A stretch of DNA of 64,000 nt from an uncultured Collinsella sp. (GCA_934630855.1 CAKTWW010000005.1:1-64000); one strand, 5' to 3'. Positions 1-10,524 are shown, counted from the first letter of the stretch. Numbers and translations are program-made. The notes: generated by a model not told the origin, from the sequence alone.

Positions 1-1355
<1,355 letters not shown>

Positions 1356-1754
1356 ATACCCCTCTCCTCTCATATAGGTATACAGGCCCCGGCGATCGCC
1401 GGGATGTTGGCGTGATGGGATTTTCGTTGTTGCTTCCAATCATCTGGCAGGCAGACTCAGCAGCAGGTACATGGCGTGGAGAGAAGGCATGCCAAGGCGA
1501 GGGGCGGCTGTACGCGCTCCACAGGCCCAGCTACCCGTCTTGCACATGACCGAGCGCCGCAAAGGCCGCATGCCGGATGCTCCCGGGCACGCCCCGGCGA
1601 AGGGAAGCGCCCGCAACGGAAATCCGCATGCGGGTTTATTGTACCCCGCCGTCAAGTGTAATTTCGACAAATATAGGTGGGCGGTAAAGGTTTACCTCGG
1701 GTGACTATCGAGGGGCAAAACGGTCCCTTGGGGCGGAAAGATCGCGGGCCGTAT
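1356..1754. other. Long non-coding leader/intergenic region upstream of nifJ
   Basis: No convincing gene is seen here. The short open frames on both strands have no ribosome binding site and a composition unlike proteins. The minus strand contains several GC-rich self-complementary stretches around 1560-1640, for example CCGCATGCGG near 1624, and TACAAT near 1641 could be a -10 element for nifJ without a good -35. I recognise no riboswitch, SRP RNA or 6S RNA. Confidence 0.4.
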
Positions 1755-1820
1755 TGAGCGTGGATTTTCTCCCGGTTTTGACCTGCATCTTGGCCAAAAC
1801 CGGGAGATAATCCACGCTCA
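1755..1820. repeat. Inverted repeat, 26-bp arms
   Basis: Arms at 1755-1780 and 1795-1820 are reverse complements with one mismatch and a 14-bp loop. The arm begins TGAGCGTGGATTTTCTCCCG. A further partial copy of the TCCACGCTC end recurs at about 1861-1870. The element sits between nifJ and the convergent end of an FHA gene. It has no strong T-tract, so it reads as a mobile palindrome (REP or MITE-like) rather than a classical terminator. Confidence 0.75.
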
Positions 1821-1898
1821 TTCGTCGTGCATCCAAAAATCCCCTCTCGTGCGTCCGGAAATCCACGCTCGTTTCTCCGTCGCCATGGACCACTTGAG

Positions 1899-1961
1899 TT
1901 GCGGTGAAATAGTTCCTGGATAGCCGTCTAGGGGGCCTATCCAGGAACTATTTCACCGCAA
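1899..1961. repeat. Perfect palindrome, family A (GCGGTGAAATAGTTCC)
   Basis: Arms at 1899-1923 and 1937-1961 are perfect 25-bp reverse complements around a 13-bp loop. The arm core GCGGTGAAATAGTTCC recurs, again as an inverted repeat, at 31673-31734. It lies 18 bp beyond the stop codon of the FHA gene at 1979, so it may also serve as that gene's 3' hairpin. Confidence 0.85.
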
Positions 1962-1978
1962 GTTATTTGGGGGATGAG

Positions 1979-2917
1979 TTAGAGGGCGCCGAGGAGGATG
2001 GCGTAGGTGGTGGATTCGCCGAGCTTGAGCTCGTCGCCGGGATTGAGCTGGGCGGAGCGGCCGGGCTCGACCTGGACACAGACGCTCGTGGCCCCGTTTA
2101 CCACCACGGTTCCGTTGGTAGATGACAAATCCTCAACATGCCAGACATTTTGAGCATCGCACCAGATATGGGCATGACGGGCCGAGACATCGTCGCCGAC
2201 ATCGGTGATGTCGCCCTCCCCCGTTGCCAGCGCGCCGATCTCGACGCCCTCCTCGCTCGGTTGAATCCAGCGCGGGGCGCTCACCACGTAGCCGTTTTGC
2301 ACACGCAACAGCCCCAGCGGATGCGCCGGCGCGGCATCGTGCTCGCCCGCGACCGAAGACGTACTCAACGAGCGCGGCGTCGACGTGGCGCCGCCACAGG
2401 TCGCATGCGCGTAATCGATGGCATAGGTCACCGACGAGCGAACATCTGCCGAACAGCCCACGGCAACGAACAGCACCAGGATGGCCTCGGCGCGCTCCGC
2501 GGGCATGAGCTCCGCCGCCTGCGACAGGCGCTCGAGCGCATTGCGATAGAGATTCGTGTCCTGATGGCACTCCTCGAGAGCCCGCACCATGGGTTCGCCA
2601 GCAGGCCCGCACACCATATTGGTCACCGCCGCGGCGTCCATGGGATTGCGGCGGCGCAGGGCCAGCTGCGACATAATACGCGCGGCCGAGGTGCCGTAAT
2701 CGGCAAAATAGCGCTCCTGCAGCGTGCCGACCGGCGCGCGCACGATAAAGCGCGAAACCCAGGAGCGATCGGCGGCACGACTCTGCGGGCTACGGCCGTC
2801 GGCGAGCGGACGGCTCGAGAGCACCAGGCCACACAGCTCGATATGGCTCAGGTGCGCCGCGCGCTTAAAGATGTCAAACATTGCCCCGCACGGGGTGAGC
2901 TCGGTTTGAGAAGCCAT
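1979..2917 (-). CDS. FHA-domain protein of a kinase cassette
   Basis: This 312-residue cytoplasmic protein carries a C-terminal forkhead-associated domain at about residues 215-310. The FHA signature is visible as VSARHAHIW followed by VEDLSSTNGTVVVNG, which is the phosphothreonine-binding fold. Residues 1-200 are helical with no family I recognise. The gene starts 4 bp after the stop of a membrane Ser/Thr kinase (2922-4763), and that kinase overlaps a secreted or membrane protein gene. All three are probably one transcript read from 5668 downwards. The inference is that this FHA protein docks onto phosphorylated threonines made by its neighbour kinase. The N-terminal half could be an effector or scaffold, and nothing in it points to catalysis. 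Confidence 0.8.
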   Translation of the reverse strand: MASQTELTPCGAMFDIFKRAAHLSHIELCGLVLSSRPLADGRSPQSRAADRSWVSRFIVRAPVGTLQERYFADYGTSAARIMSQLALRRRNPMDAAAVTNMVCGPAGEPMVRALEECHQDTNLYRNALERLSQAAELMPAERAEAILVLFVAVGCSADVRSSVTYAIDYAHATCGGATSTPRSLSTSSVAGEHDAAPAHPLGLLRVQNGYVVSAPRWIQPSEEGVEIGALATGEGDITDVGDDVSARHAHIWCDAQNVWHVEDLSSTNGTVVVNGATSVCVQVEPGRSAQLNPGDELKLGESTTYAILLGAL

Positions 2918-2921
2918 GAGC

Positions 2922-4763
2922 TTAACCCTCCTTGGTCACAGAGATGGCGTCGGATACTTCGTCAGGCCCGCCAAAGGCGCGGACTGCTGCGGCTCCGCCG
3001 ACAAGCGGCATCGCCATGGGAATTTTTGCGCGTCGCGCTGACACGACGGGAAGCTCGAAGGCAAATCCCATCGCCAGCAAAAACCACGTGAGCGCATAGG
3101 TTGCAATTAAGGCAGCCACCAGGCCGACCGCCACGGCGTGCTGGGAAAACGCTGTGCATGCGAGCGCGACCAGAGCCGGAACCTCGTAGGCAGAAAGGGC
3201 CAGCACGCCCTGCAAGAACCCCGCGCGACGATTGCGCGCCAAGGCCCCGGCGGCAATACCCGCCACGCCCGGCAGTGCCAACGCCAGCGCGGCGACAACG
3301 CCCGGCAGCTTTCCGGACCACATAAGCGGCCCCGCGGCAAACGTCACATGGGCACCCGACGCCAGCAGCGCCGCCGATACCACGACCGCAGCCCAAAGCA
3401 CACTGCAGACCGCCGTTGCGCCAACCATCGCCGCGCGTCGCATCGCGCGGCCCGACACCTCCATCGGGCACGGCATGAGCGGCTCAGCGCGAAGCGAGCG
3501 ACCGACATTTTGCGCATAGTGGTCGCAAAACGCCGAGAGCGCCGCCTCCACCGCAGCCGGCTCGGGACGATCCTCCTGGTGGCAAGAAAGACAGGCCATC
3601 ACCACGTCAAACAGCTGGGCATCGACAAACGCCAGCGCATCGCGCAGGTCCTCGGAATCGGGATCGAGTCCCAGTTGCTGAGCTTGCTCTGCCGCGGCAA
3701 GTGCCACATAGGGCTCGCGTCGCAGCAGCTGCGTCAAGTCGCAACCGGGCGCATGGGCGCCGACAGGATAGTCGGGCAGCGTATCCATCTTGAGACGGTA
3801 GGGACTGGCGATATCACGCGTCTTTTTGCGCGAGCCCGAGGACCCCGACGCGCCCGGTGCCGCCTCATACGGCGCGACGCCGGCGATGAGCTCGTAGACC
3901 GTGCTCGCCGCGGCATATACGTCAATCGCCGGCGACGTGCGCAAAACGCGCAGGTCGGGAATATCGTCGGTGAGCATCTCAGGTGGGGCATAGGCAACCG
4001 TCGCGCGGCGCAACGTGGCATAGCGCTCCGTAAACGACGCCTTGCCGCCGGTTCCCGCCACCGCAGAGGCAGGCTCGAGTGCCAGCGACGAGCCAAAGTC
4101 GATCAGGCACAGGTCGAAGGCGCCCTCGGCAAGCTGTCGGTCGAGCGGCAGGCGCGCCGTGCGCACCATAATATTGGCAGGCGAGATATCGCGATGGACA
4201 AAGCCCTCGCCTACCAAGCTCATACGGCAGAGCAAATCGAACAGGTCGCGACCCAGGCGTGCCGCCACAAGCGGCGACAGGCGGCCGGCATCATCCACGG
4301 CAAGGCGCGAGCGCAGACGAGCCAGCGTCTCGCCCTCGACCCACTCCATAACGATCGCAGGCACGCCGTCGACCTCGCCCCATCCATAGAGGCGAGGAAA
4401 GCCCTTAAGGCCCGAAAGGGCGCGATGGCACTCGTATTCCTCGCGAAATGCCGCCTTAAACTTAGCGACCAGCGCCTCGTGGCCTGCATCGTCGTCAAAC
4501 TCATCGCGCGCCGGCAAGATAAGCTGTTTGAGCGCCACGGCCTCGCCTTGCGCGTTGACGGCACGCGTCACGCGGCCGATGCCGCCGCGGCGCATGGTGG
4601 CGTCGTCGGCAAACAGCATCGTAAAACGGCGCAGGTAGGCGGGAAGCTCGTCCGTGCCCAGGGCGACGGCAGGCTCAAACCCGTCGACGCGCGCCAGGCG
4701 CAGACCCACCATGGGATCGTGGGCAAGCGATTGGGTTGTGGCAGAAACAAGATCGGTCATCAT
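2922..4763 (-). CDS. Membrane-anchored Ser/Thr protein kinase
   Basis: The 613-residue protein has an N-terminal eukaryotic-type kinase domain (about residues 45-400) and four predicted membrane spans near residues 455-585. Catalytic elements are intact: the ATP-binding lysine in AVALKQL (K79), HRDISPANIM (HRD 190-192) and IDFGSS (DFG 222-224). An insertion rich in Ser, Gly and Lys (around SGSSGSRKKTRD) interrupts the C-lobe. The start at 4763 overlaps the upstream stop by ATGA, implying translational coupling to the Gly/Ser-rich protein, and the FHA gene follows after 4 bp. There is no PASTA or other extracellular sensor, so signals probably come from the partner protein or the membrane segment. 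Confidence is high for the kinase assignment; the substrate is unknown. Confidence 0.9.
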   Translation of the reverse strand: MMTDLVSATTQSLAHDPMVGLRLARVDGFEPAVALGTDELPAYLRRFTMLFADDATMRRGGIGRVTRAVNAQGEAVALKQLILPARDEFDDDAGHEALVAKFKAAFREEYECHRALSGLKGFPRLYGWGEVDGVPAIVMEWVEGETLARLRSRLAVDDAGRLSPLVAARLGRDLFDLLCRMSLVGEGFVHRDISPANIMVRTARLPLDRQLAEGAFDLCLIDFGSSLALEPASAVAGTGGKASFTERYATLRRATVAYAPPEMLTDDIPDLRVLRTSPAIDVYAAASTVYELIAGVAPYEAAPGASGSSGSRKKTRDIASPYRLKMDTLPDYPVGAHAPGCDLTQLLRREPYVALAAAEQAQQLGLDPDSEDLRDALAFVDAQLFDVVMACLSCHQEDRPEPAAVEAALSAFCDHYAQNVGRSLRAEPLMPCPMEVSGRAMRRAAMVGATAVCSVLWAAVVVSAALLASGAHVTFAAGPLMWSGKLPGVVAALALALPGVAGIAAGALARNRRAGFLQGVLALSAYEVPALVALACTAFSQHAVAVGLVAALIATYALTWFLLAMGFAFELPVVSARRAKIPMAMPLVGGAAAVRAFGGPDEVSDAISVTKEG

Positions 4764-5668
4764 AAGGCGATCGCCGCCACATTGTTATTGAAGTTGTTGA
4801 GCGCGACGTTATCGTCGCCGTAATGCCCGACCCATTGACACAGGTTGGTGTAGCAACCCCAAAGGTTGGCGAATTGCCGATACCACTTTGACCGGATAGG
4901 AAACGTCTGCCGGCCAAACTCGGCACGGATGACAAACATGTCATTGACCAGGCTATCGCACGGTCCGGTGTCGCCCGTGGAATTGTAAGTCGCCACCACG
5001 CTATTGGCGCGAGCGACATAGCCATCGAGCATGTTGTATTTGGTCACGAGCCAGCTATGAATGCTCTCCTCCTCGGCAGCCGAAAGACCTCCCGAGTTTG
5101 TGTCGCTGCCGGCGCCACCGCCCGTCGAGCCACCGCTCGCGGACCCACCGCCAGACGTGGAGCCCGAACCGGAGCCGCCGCCCGTGCCCGTCGATCCGGT
5201 GCCGGAACCGGACCCATCCGAGCCGCCGGGCTTGCCCGCCTGCTGTGTATCCTGTTCCTTCTGCTGCTCGGCCTTGTTTACGACAGACGCCACGCTGTTG
5301 TTGGATAGCTTCGTGATGACCTTGGTGTTGGTGAGCACGATGGTCTTGCCGTTTGCCAGCGTGACCTCGTTGTCCGGCGCTTCGCCCTCGTCCGCGGGGT
5401 CGGCACCAAACACAACATGCGAGACCACGCTCGCCCACGCATACCCGGTTGTCGTTCCCAGGTCGCTCTTGGCTTTGCGCCCGATATGCAGCTCACGTGC
5501 AGCATGTGCCTGCACCATGGACGGCACCGTCATGCCGTAGGCAAAGACGCCGGCAACGACGAGCACCAGCGAGCAGGACAGCAGCACATATGCCCGAGGC
5601 GCCAGGCCCAGCCGGCGTCGCATGCGCACCGCGGCGCCATGCTTTGTCTGAGTGCCCCCGGGCCGCAT
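4760..5668 (-). CDS. Single-pass membrane protein with Gly/Ser-rich linker
   Basis: I do not recognise a family. The 302-residue protein has a basic N-terminus, one transmembrane segment at about residues 27-47, an outside segment, and a long Gly/Ser/Thr linker (about residues 150-198). A C-terminal domain of about 100 residues is rich in Asn, Tyr and Trp and holds three cysteines. The start at 5668 is chosen because GGAGGAGAACGC lies directly before the ATG; an in-frame extension to 5857 would run through the upstream terminator and is unlikely. It is the first gene of the cassette with the kinase and FHA gene and overlaps the kinase by 4 bp. The layout suggests an extracellular sensor or cell-wall-facing partner feeding the kinase, which is an inference. 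Confidence 0.7.
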   Translation of the reverse strand: MRPGGTQTKHGAAVRMRRRLGLAPRAYVLLSCSLVLVVAGVFAYGMTVPSMVQAHAARELHIGRKAKSDLGTTTGYAWASVVSHVVFGADPADEGEAPDNEVTLANGKTIVLTNTKVITKLSNNSVASVVNKAEQQKEQDTQQAGKPGGSDGSGSGTGSTGTGGGSGSGSTSGGGSASGGSTGGGAGSDTNSGGLSAAEEESIHSWLVTKYNMLDGYVARANSVVATYNSTGDTGPCDSLVNDMFVIRAEFGRQTFPIRSKWYRQFANLWGCYTNLCQWVGHYGDDNVALNNFNNNVAAIAL

Positions 5669-5682
5669 GCGTTCTCCTCCAA

Positions 5683-5708
5683 CAAAAACACGCCGCTCAA
5701 GAGCGGCG
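5683..5708 (-). terminator. Rho-independent terminator after recR
   Basis: The perfect 8-bp stem CGCCGCTC/GAGCGGCG (5691-5708, 2-nt loop) is followed on the minus strand by GTGTTTTTG. It ends the dnaX-ybaB-recR direction of transcription and lies just before the start of the 4760-5668 gene. Confidence 0.8.
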
Positions 5709-5911
5709 CATTCATACATATCCATAGTTGAGTGTATCAGCGAACCCAAAAGGTTGCGCAACGAATGGCAAAATATGGGACGCAAGCGAACCCGTCCACG
5801 CGATAAGCGGATACGGAGCAGGTTTGTTGTGCAACAAACGCACGAACGCGAGCCCAATTATGGGCACCCCGTGCGACAGGGCGGCAAGCCATGCCGCGGA
5901 GCACCCGGCGG

Positions 5912-6508
5912 CTAGATCGCGCGACGGGCCTCGATGGCGCGTCCGAGCGTAAGCTCGTCGGCATACTCCAGGTCGCCGCCCACGGGCAGGCCACTCGCCA
6001 GACGCGACACCTCAACGCCCAGCGGCTTGATGGTACGGGCCAGGTAGCTCGCCGTGGTCTCGCCCTCAATGTTGGGGTTGGTGGCGATAATGACCTCGTG
6101 GATATCCTCGTGGCCCAAGCGCGCCAGCAGCTCGCGAATATGCAGCTGCTCGGGGCCGATCTTGTCCATGGGGCTGATCACGCCGCCCAGCACATGGTAG
6201 AGACCATGGTAGCTGCCCGTGCGCTCGATCGCCTGAACGTCGCGCGGCTCGCCCACCACGCAAATGCGGGTGGTGTCGCGCATCGAATCCTGGCAGATGG
6301 AGCACTCGTCGGCAGTGGCGTAGTTAAAGCAGCGGCTACAAAAGTGAACCTCCTGCTTAACCTCCAGGATAGCCTCGGCTAGGCGGCGGGCCTCCTCGGC
6401 ATCGGCCTCGAGCAGGTAATAGGCGATGCGCTGGGCCGACTTGGGGCCAATGCCCGGCAGGCGGCCCAGCTCATCAAGCAATTTTTGCAGACTGTGGTTG
6501 GCACTCAT
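5912..6508 (-). CDS. recR: Recombination protein RecR
   Basis: RecR loads RecA at gaps together with RecO and RecF in recombinational repair. The 198-residue protein matches the usual RecR length. It shows the helix-hairpin-helix [16 protein letters not shown], the zinc finger [16 protein letters not shown], and a Toprim domain starting [17 protein letters not shown]. The start at 6508 ([19 protein letters not shown]) fits RecR N-termini; the longer frame to 6565 would overlap the ybaB end. It lies 13 bp after ybaB and downstream of dnaX, the widely conserved dnaX-ybaB-recR order. Confidence 0.96.
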   Translation of the reverse strand: MSANHSLQKLLDELGRLPGIGPKSAQRIAYYLLEADAEEARRLAEAILEVKQEVHFCSRCFNYATADECSICQDSMRDTTRICVVGEPRDVQAIERTGSYHGLYHVLGGVISPMDKIGPEQLHIRELLARLGHEDIHEVIIATNPNIEGETTASYLARTIKPLGVEVSRLASGLPVGGDLEYADELTLGRAIEARRAI

Positions 6509-6521
6509 ATATATGCGCGTC

Positions 6522-6842
6522 TTAGAACGGCATGCCCGGGATGTTGAGGCCACCGGTAATGGCACCCATCTGCTTGTTGGCGAGCTCGTTGACGCCGCGA
6601 ACGGCCTCGTTGACGGCAGCCATGATCATGTCCTGCAGCATATCGACGTCCTCGGGATCGAGCGCATCGGGATCGATGGTGAGGTTGACAAGCTCCATCT
6701 CGCCGTTGACAGTCACCTTGACCATGCCGCCGCCGGCAGAGGCGTCGACGGTCTGGGACTTGAGGTTCTCCTGCGCGGCGGCAAGCTGCTCCTGCATCTT
6801 GCGGGCCTGCTTCATCATCTGCTGCATGTTCATACCGGCCAT
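6522..6842 (-). CDS. ybaB: YbaB/EbfC-family nucleoid-associated protein
   Basis: This small (106 residues) dimeric DNA-binding protein is typically encoded between dnaX and recR. Family features are the Met/Gln-rich N-terminal helix ([20 protein letters not shown]), the central strand region [22 protein letters not shown] and a C-terminal helix ending in a Gly/Met-rich tail. It is separated from dnaX by 227 bp. On the plus strand, 7013-7045 of that gap holds ATTATGCA and GAATTATTCAC, an AT-rich patch that could be a promoter or operator for ybaB-recR. The role of YbaB in Coriobacteriia is not established. Confidence 0.93.
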   Translation of the reverse strand: MAGMNMQQMMKQARKMQEQLAAAQENLKSQTVDASAGGGMVKVTVNGEMELVNLTIDPDALDPEDVDMLQDMIMAAVNEAVRGVNELANKQMGAITGGLNIPGMPF

Positions 6843-7069
6843 GATGGCTCCTTTACGTGCGGTCGCGTGACGAGCTGCGAGGGCAGCCGGAACGCGGCGG
6901 GACTTTCAAACTCAAAAATCGTACCACGGCGCGGGGCAAGCAAGCGGGGCGGACACGCTACCTCAGTCGATATACATGTCCTGGAGTGCGACATGCCACC
7001 CCAAGATTATGCAAAGTCGAATTATTCACGCTTGCATCATTATTCCAGCGCGTATACCTGCCCGCGCAG

Positions 7070-9541
7070 CTACTCCACCGGTTTGAAGATGGTGGCTTGG
7101 CCGAAGACGCTTCGGATGAGAGCTTTGGCCTCGTCCTCGGTCTGCGGGATGCTCGGGGCTGCGCCCTGGTGGCCGAAGGGACTGCCGGCTCCGGGGTTGG
7201 ACTCCCAGGGAACCGCGGGGGCGTCGTCGCCGGCAGGGGCAGGCGTGGCAGGTTTGGGCGCCGGAGCCGCGCCGGGCACGTCGAACGGGGGCAGATCGTC
7301 CCCGCCCGCATCGGAAGCGAAGCCGCCGACCATGGCGTCGTCATAGGGTACCTGCTCGGATTCCCACGGCGCGGACTGCGCGGCAGGCTGAGCCTTGGGG
7401 GCGGCAGAGCGCTCGGGTGCACGAGGCGCGGGCTCGGTGGGCAGTTTGCCCGTAGCGGGAGCGCCGGCGGGGTTGTCGGAACGCAGCCAGGGAGCCTTGC
7501 CCAGGCCGGATGACTTGGGGGCAGGAGCGGCAGCGGGCTTGGATGCCGGAGCCGAAGCAGCCGGTTTTGGCGTAGCGGGCTTAGGCGCCGACGGGGTCGT
7601 CGCTGCTGCCGGTGTCGTCTGTTGTTGCGTTGCGCTGGCGCTCGAGGATACAGGGGCCGCCGAGGACACGGGTTGCGGGTCCGCAGATACCGCAGCCCGT
7701 GCAGATGGAGAATGCTCCTCATGTTGAGGAGCCGGCGTGCCACCCCCATCCAGGACATAGTCGACGGTGCGACGACCGAAGACCGCGCAGACCGTCGGCA
7801 GGACCACCGACTGCGTGTCGGCGCGACCGAGCATCTTGATAGCAAAAGTCGAGCCCGCGGGGAACGAGACCGTGAGCTTGGAGCCGTCGTCTGCTGTGGC
7901 GCGGGCGTTAAGCAAAAGCCCTGCGTAGGAGGCCTGACGGGCCTTGACGCGCTCGACGACCTCGGCCCATTTACGCTGGAGCTCACCGGCGTCCTCGACC
8001 GCGGGGGTCTCGGCGGCGCCGGCGGCAGCAACCTGAGCGGCAGTGTTGGGCTTGGACACCGGCACGGTCGATGCAGCAGGCGCGGGAGCCGGAGCCGTAA
8101 CGGGTTGAGGTGCAGGCGTTACAGGTTTGGGCGCGGGAGCCGGAGCCGCGGACTTGGGCGCAGGCTGGGCAGCCGGAACAGCAGCGCCGCGGTCCCAAGG
8201 CATACCACCCTGATGCGCGGACGTAGCAGCGGGGGCGGCGGTCGCCGCAGGAGTAGCAGCTCGGGCACCCGAGATCAGCGTCGGCTGCTGTGCCGTCGCA
8301 GGCGCAGCCGCAACGGCCGCCGGGGCGGCCTGAGCAGCAGCCACGCTCGCCGGAACGGCGGCGTTGGCAACCATGGCCTCCAAGCGCGCCACGCGCTCGG
8401 CCAGGGCCTCAATGGTCAGATCGGCCTCGGGACGTGCCAGACGCGTGCAGGCGATCTCGAGCACCAAGCGCACATCACTCGCGCCCCTCATCTCCAATGC
8501 GGCGTCGTCGAGCACCGTCAGTACGCGAGCCAGACGGTCGGCAGGATGCTCGCCAAAGGCAGCAGACTCGGCCGCAAGCGCCTCGGCCTGCTCGGAGCCG
8601 CCCTCAAACAGCTCGGCACGGGCACCGGCAACGCAGGCAACATACACGTCGCGCACGTGCGCCACCAGGTCGCGCGTCAACTCCAGCAGGTCGTTGCCCT
8701 CCTCGACCTGCGCGCGAATGAGCCCATAGAGCTCAGCGACATCGCGCTCGGCGATGGCATGGGCAAACTCGCCCAGAATCTGATCCGAGACCTCGCCCAA
8801 AAGCGAGCGGGCATCGTCCACATGAACGGAGCCGTTGCCAAAAACGCTCAGCTGCTCCAGTGTGGAGAGCGCGTCGCGCATGCCGCCCTTGGCATGGCGC
8901 GCCACGATGGCCAGTGCCTCGTCGTCGTAGTCGAAGCCCTCCTGCTCGCACACGTAGGCCAGGCGACGCTCGATATCCTCGTTACCGATACGGTGGAAAT
9001 CGAAGCGCTGGCAGCGCGAGAGGATGGTCTCCAGAATCTTTTGCGGATCGGTGGTGCACAGCACAAAGATCACGTGTGCCGGCGGTTCCTCGAGCGTCTT
9101 GAGCAGCGCGTTGAACGCCGCCGTCGTGAGCATGTGGACCTCGTCGATGATATAGATCTTGTACTTGCCGCGCACCGGGGCAAAGTTGACGGAGTTGATG
9201 ATCTCCTCGCGTACGTTGTCCACGCCCGTACGGCTTGCGGCATCGAGCTCGTAGACATCGGGGTGGTTGCCCTCGGCGATAAGTTCGCACTCCTCGCAGG
9301 TACCGTCGGGCATGCAACCGCTCGCGCCCTCGGCACGCGCCGCCTCGGCATTGCGGCACAGCAGCGCCTTGGCAAGGATGCGCGCCATAGTGGTCTTGCC
9401 CGTGCCGCGCGGTCCGCAGAACAGGTACGCATGGGACAGACGCCCCTCGGTGATGGCGTGCTCGAGCGTCGAGACGATATGCTGCTGGCCCACCACGGAG
9501 TCGAAGGTGAGCGGGCGATACTTTCGGTACAACGATTCCAT
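7070..9541 (-). CDS. dnaX: DNA polymerase III subunit gamma/tau
   Basis: DnaX is the clamp-loader ATPase of the replisome. The protein of 823 residues begins MESLYRKYRPLTFDSVVGQQ. It has the Walker A motif GPRGTGKT at 43-50, zinc-binding cysteines at 62, 76, 82 and 85, DEVHM for Walker B, and the sensor region TLEEPPAHVIFVLCTTD. The zinc module is longer than the common C-x8-C-x2-C-x2-C spacing because of an Ala/Glu/Gly insert. Residues about 400-823 are a very Ala/Pro-rich tau-like extension. I saw no clear slippery heptamer, so a frameshifted gamma form is not evident. The start at 9541 follows GGGGGAG and matches the conserved N-terminus; the frame extends upstream to 9748 without support. 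It is divergent from the YcxB-like gene. Confidence 0.95.
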   Translation of the reverse strand: MESLYRKYRPLTFDSVVGQQHIVSTLEHAITEGRLSHAYLFCGPRGTGKTTMARILAKALLCRNAEAARAEGASGCMPDGTCEECELIAEGNHPDVYELDAASRTGVDNVREEIINSVNFAPVRGKYKIYIIDEVHMLTTAAFNALLKTLEEPPAHVIFVLCTTDPQKILETILSRCQRFDFHRIGNEDIERRLAYVCEQEGFDYDDEALAIVARHAKGGMRDALSTLEQLSVFGNGSVHVDDARSLLGEVSDQILGEFAHAIAERDVAELYGLIRAQVEEGNDLLELTRDLVAHVRDVYVACVAGARAELFEGGSEQAEALAAESAAFGEHPADRLARVLTVLDDAALEMRGASDVRLVLEIACTRLARPEADLTIEALAERVARLEAMVANAAVPASVAAAQAAPAAVAAAPATAQQPTLISGARAATPAATAAPAATSAHQGGMPWDRGAAVPAAQPAPKSAAPAPAPKPVTPAPQPVTAPAPAPAASTVPVSKPNTAAQVAAAGAAETPAVEDAGELQRKWAEVVERVKARQASYAGLLLNARATADDGSKLTVSFPAGSTFAIKMLGRADTQSVVLPTVCAVFGRRTVDYVLDGGGTPAPQHEEHSPSARAAVSADPQPVSSAAPVSSSASATQQQTTPAAATTPSAPKPATPKPAASAPASKPAAAPAPKSSGLGKAPWLRSDNPAGAPATGKLPTEPAPRAPERSAAPKAQPAAQSAPWESEQVPYDDAMVGGFASDAGGDDLPPFDVPGAAPAPKPATPAPAGDDAPAVPWESNPGAGSPFGHQGAAPSIPQTEDEAKALIRSVFGQATIFKPVE

Positions 9542-9656
9542 GGGTGCTCCCCCGGGTATACTGAGTCTTGTTGCCGCGGCGGCCATGCGGTCGCACGGCA
9601 TACTGCATCCATAATAACCCGTACGGCGAGCCCGCCGCGATAGGAGTCCAAAGAGC

Positions 9657-10376
9657 ATGGCAGACGCAGAGAGCAACCTCGTTCCCTCCGAAGCAGCCGA
9701 CCAAGTCGAGGTCGCGCTCGAGGCGCAAGCCGCAGCCGATGACGGCATCCTCTACCTTAACGAATACCAATACGAAAACGACCTCGTCACCGACTTCGCA
9801 CGTCTGGTCGCCTCGCCCAGGCGCCGTGGCTCCCTGTACGTCGCTGCCGCCATCTCCGCCCTGCTGGGTGTTGGCATGCTGGTGGCCGGCGGAAACTGGA
9901 TCAAGTTCGGCGTCGTCCTGATCGTATTCGGCGCTTTTTTGGCCTGGTGGAGCAAGAATCTGCACCACACGCTCGCCCGCGACTTTATCGATGCCGTCGA
10001 GGCCGACGAGTCCATGGGCGGCCGCTACCGCCGCGTCGCCGCCAACGAGGACGGCCTGATGGTGTGGGGCAAGAGCGGCAAATCGCAGTTCTTCCCGTTT
10101 GAGAAGCTCGACCATGTGCTCGACGGCGAGCGCATCTTTGTGGCCATGTTCGCCGACCAGGGCGTGACGATTCCTAAAGACACCTTCGTCCGTGGCGATG
10201 CCGAGCAGTTTGGCCCCTTCCTCAAGGCGCGTATCAACAAAAAACTCCGCATCGAGACCAAAAAGAAGAAGATGAAGGCCGAGAAGGCTGCCGCCGAGGC
10301 CAAGCAGGAAAGCGAACCCAAGGACGGCAAAGGCAAGCAGCGCAAGCAGAAGAAGGACAAGAAGAAGAAGCGCTAA
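9657..10376 (+). CDS. YcxB-like membrane protein with Lys-rich tail
   Basis: The 239-residue protein has two adjacent membrane spans (about residues 62-102, SLYVAAAISALLGVGMLVAG and the following FGVVLIVFGAFLAWW). A soluble YcxB-like domain follows (KSQFFPFEKLDHVLDGERIF, then IPKDTF and FGPFLKARI), and the last 40 residues are strongly lysine-rich. The family has no known enzymatic function. The start at 9657 has AGGAG 10 bp upstream. The gene is transcribed away from dnaX and ends 148 bp before the kinase of the next cluster. The basic tail could bind nucleic acid or acidic phospholipid; this is inference. Confidence 0.7.
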   Translation: MADAESNLVPSEAADQVEVALEAQAAADDGILYLNEYQYENDLVTDFARLVASPRRRGSLYVAAAISALLGVGMLVAGGNWIKFGVVLIVFGAFLAWWSKNLHHTLARDFIDAVEADESMGGRYRRVAANEDGLMVWGKSGKSQFFPFEKLDHVLDGERIFVAMFADQGVTIPKDTFVRGDAEQFGPFLKARINKKLRIETKKKKMKAEKAAAEAKQESEPKDGKGKQRKQKKDKKKKR

Positions 10377-10413
10377 GCAAACCGCGGGGCACAAACCCCA
10401 GACGGAGCTTAAA

Positions 10414-10444
10414 TTGAATGTCGCCCACCTGAGCGTGCTACACT
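10414..10444 (+). promoter_or_regulatory. Possible promoter of the kinase/FHA/RodA cluster
   Basis: TTGAAT at 10414-10419 and TACACT at 10439-10444 are 19 bp apart, upstream of the kinase start at 10525. Spacing is long, so this is tentative. Confidence 0.35.
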
Positions 10445-10524
10445 AGCAGCATCTATGCCACCGCGAACGGCCCGGCCCCGCGCCCGCCGCTCGCAAACGA
10501 ACTTTAAACGCACGAGGGTTGGCC

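Noticed and set aside
1440-1670. 76-codon minus-strand frame upstream of nifJ
   Set aside because: No ribosome site, Arg/Pro/Gly-rich composition typical of random GC-rich frames, no recognisable feature.
4760-5857. Long version of the Gly/Ser-rich membrane protein starting at 5857
   Set aside because: It would translate through the recR terminator; the ATG at 5668 has a strong ribosome site and precedes the membrane span properly.
7070-9541. Programmed frameshift site for gamma/tau in dnaX
   Set aside because: No A-rich slippery heptamer followed by a stop in -1 frame was found.
7622-9643. 673-codon plus-strand frame opposite dnaX
   Set aside because: Antisense shadow of dnaX with no start signal.
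9542-9656. SRP 4.5S RNA near dnaX
   Set aside because: The conserved GGTCAGGTCCGGAAGGAAGC-like core is absent in the dnaX flanks.
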